DNA of 5,835 nucleotides, taken from assembly GCA_030706015.1 (NCBI GenBank), contig JAUZPI010000155.1:1-5835 (forward strand), written 5' to 3'. The number at the start of each line of letters is the position of its first letter. Position 1 is the stretch's first letter. The stretch is from Bacillota bacterium (lineage in GTDB: Bacteria; Bacillota; Clostridia; Clostridiales; Clostridiaceae). Below are positions 5,480 through 5,835 of this stretch, piece after piece. The notes under the pieces are model-generated. The model saw only the letters and a program-made list of their open reading frames with translations. It was not told the DNA's origin and ran no database searches. A program made the translations under genes and the position numbers.

Positions 5480-5835
5480 ATGGCTTGGAGTAAAATGAAG
5501 CAAAGTTTAGAGAGTTTTCTTTCCCCTGCATTATCTGGCAGGGTAGAGTATTGTGCCACCAGCTACCGATATTTACCGGATAAAGCGGGGCGATGTTATA
5601 TTAAAGTGGATAAAAATAACATATTCAATATGAGTGATACAAGTACCTTAATCAGATGGTATCAGACAGAGCAGGAAATAAAGAATGATCCAGATATTCA
5701 AATTCCTATCAGCAGTGAGGAAATTGAAAGGGTGGGAAAAAAGCGACTTTTAAATATGGCAGAGAAAATGAAGTTGAAGCACCCAATTGTACAGTGTTTT
5801 TATGAGCTTCGGCTTAGTACTATCGATACGGTGAA
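5480..5835 (+). CDS. SF0329-like protein, 5' part, apparently lacking the middle section (runs off window)
   Basis: The frame is open from ATG 5480 to the window end (118 whole codons). It has a strong AGGAGG (5469-5474) five bases upstream. The N-terminus, MAWSKMKQSLESFLSPALSG then RVEYCATSYRYLPDKAGRCYI, and the following DTSTLIRWYQTEQEIKNDPDIQIP resemble the SF0329 family of uncharacterised bacterial proteins. From about residue 84 the sequence is RVGKKRLLNMAEKMKLKHPIVQCFYELR, which resembles the C-terminal end of that family as I remember it. In full-length members a long middle stretch separates the two blocks; here they are joined after PISSEEIE (residues 75-82). This suggests an in-frame internal deletion or a naturally short form. 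No function is known to me. No membrane or signal segment is seen. Confidence 0.68.
   Translation, partial: MAWSKMKQSLESFLSPALSGRVEYCATSYRYLPDKAGRCYIKVDKNNIFNMSDTSTLIRWYQTEQEIKNDPDIQIPISSEEIERVGKKRLLNMAEKMKLKHPIVQCFYELRLSTIDTV

Overview
The window looks like chromosomal or accessory DNA from a low-GC Firmicute of the Clostridia type. The evidence is AT-rich spacers, strong GGAGG-type ribosome binding sites, TTG used as a start codon, and protein families common in clostridia (a CD3324-type small HTH protein, a GCNVxCP-type ArsC and Acr3). This assignment comes from gene content and composition only; no species can be named.

Layout. (1) Positions 1-1388 are the 3' end of an arsenic-resistance operon: the C-terminal part of a thiol-coupled arsenate reductase (arsC, cut by the window edge), then an Acr3 arsenite efflux permease, closed by a clear intrinsic terminator. 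ArsC reduces arsenate to arsenite and Acr3 exports it. (2) Positions 1389-2987 are a separate plus-strand unit with its own plausible promoter. It holds a 347-residue protein that resembles a nucleotidyltransferase with a damaged active site, followed 42 bases later by the CD3324-type HTH protein, and ends at a 12-bp stem shared with the gene coming from the other side. (3) Positions 2988-4638 are a divergent pair: a minus-strand SAM-dependent methyltransferase with a C-terminal CX4CCX4C cluster, and a plus-strand LysR-type regulator. The 127-bp spacer between them carries several CGAT/ATCG half-sites, including one perfect T-N11-A palindrome, as expected if the regulator controls the pair. 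(4) Positions 4639-5307 hold a stand-alone GNAT acetyltransferase of the RimJ/RimL type. (5) Positions 5308-5835 hold a promoter with a perfect extended -10 and the 5' part of a gene resembling the SF0329 family, apparently lacking its middle section; it runs off the window.

The best-understood function is arsenic detoxification. The most interesting untested unit is the LysR/methyltransferase pair near it: all four cysteines of the methyltransferase lie within 12 residues near its C-terminus, which suggests metal, metalloid or redox chemistry. I found no mobile element, CRISPR array, tRNA or rRNA, and no clearly new multi-gene system.
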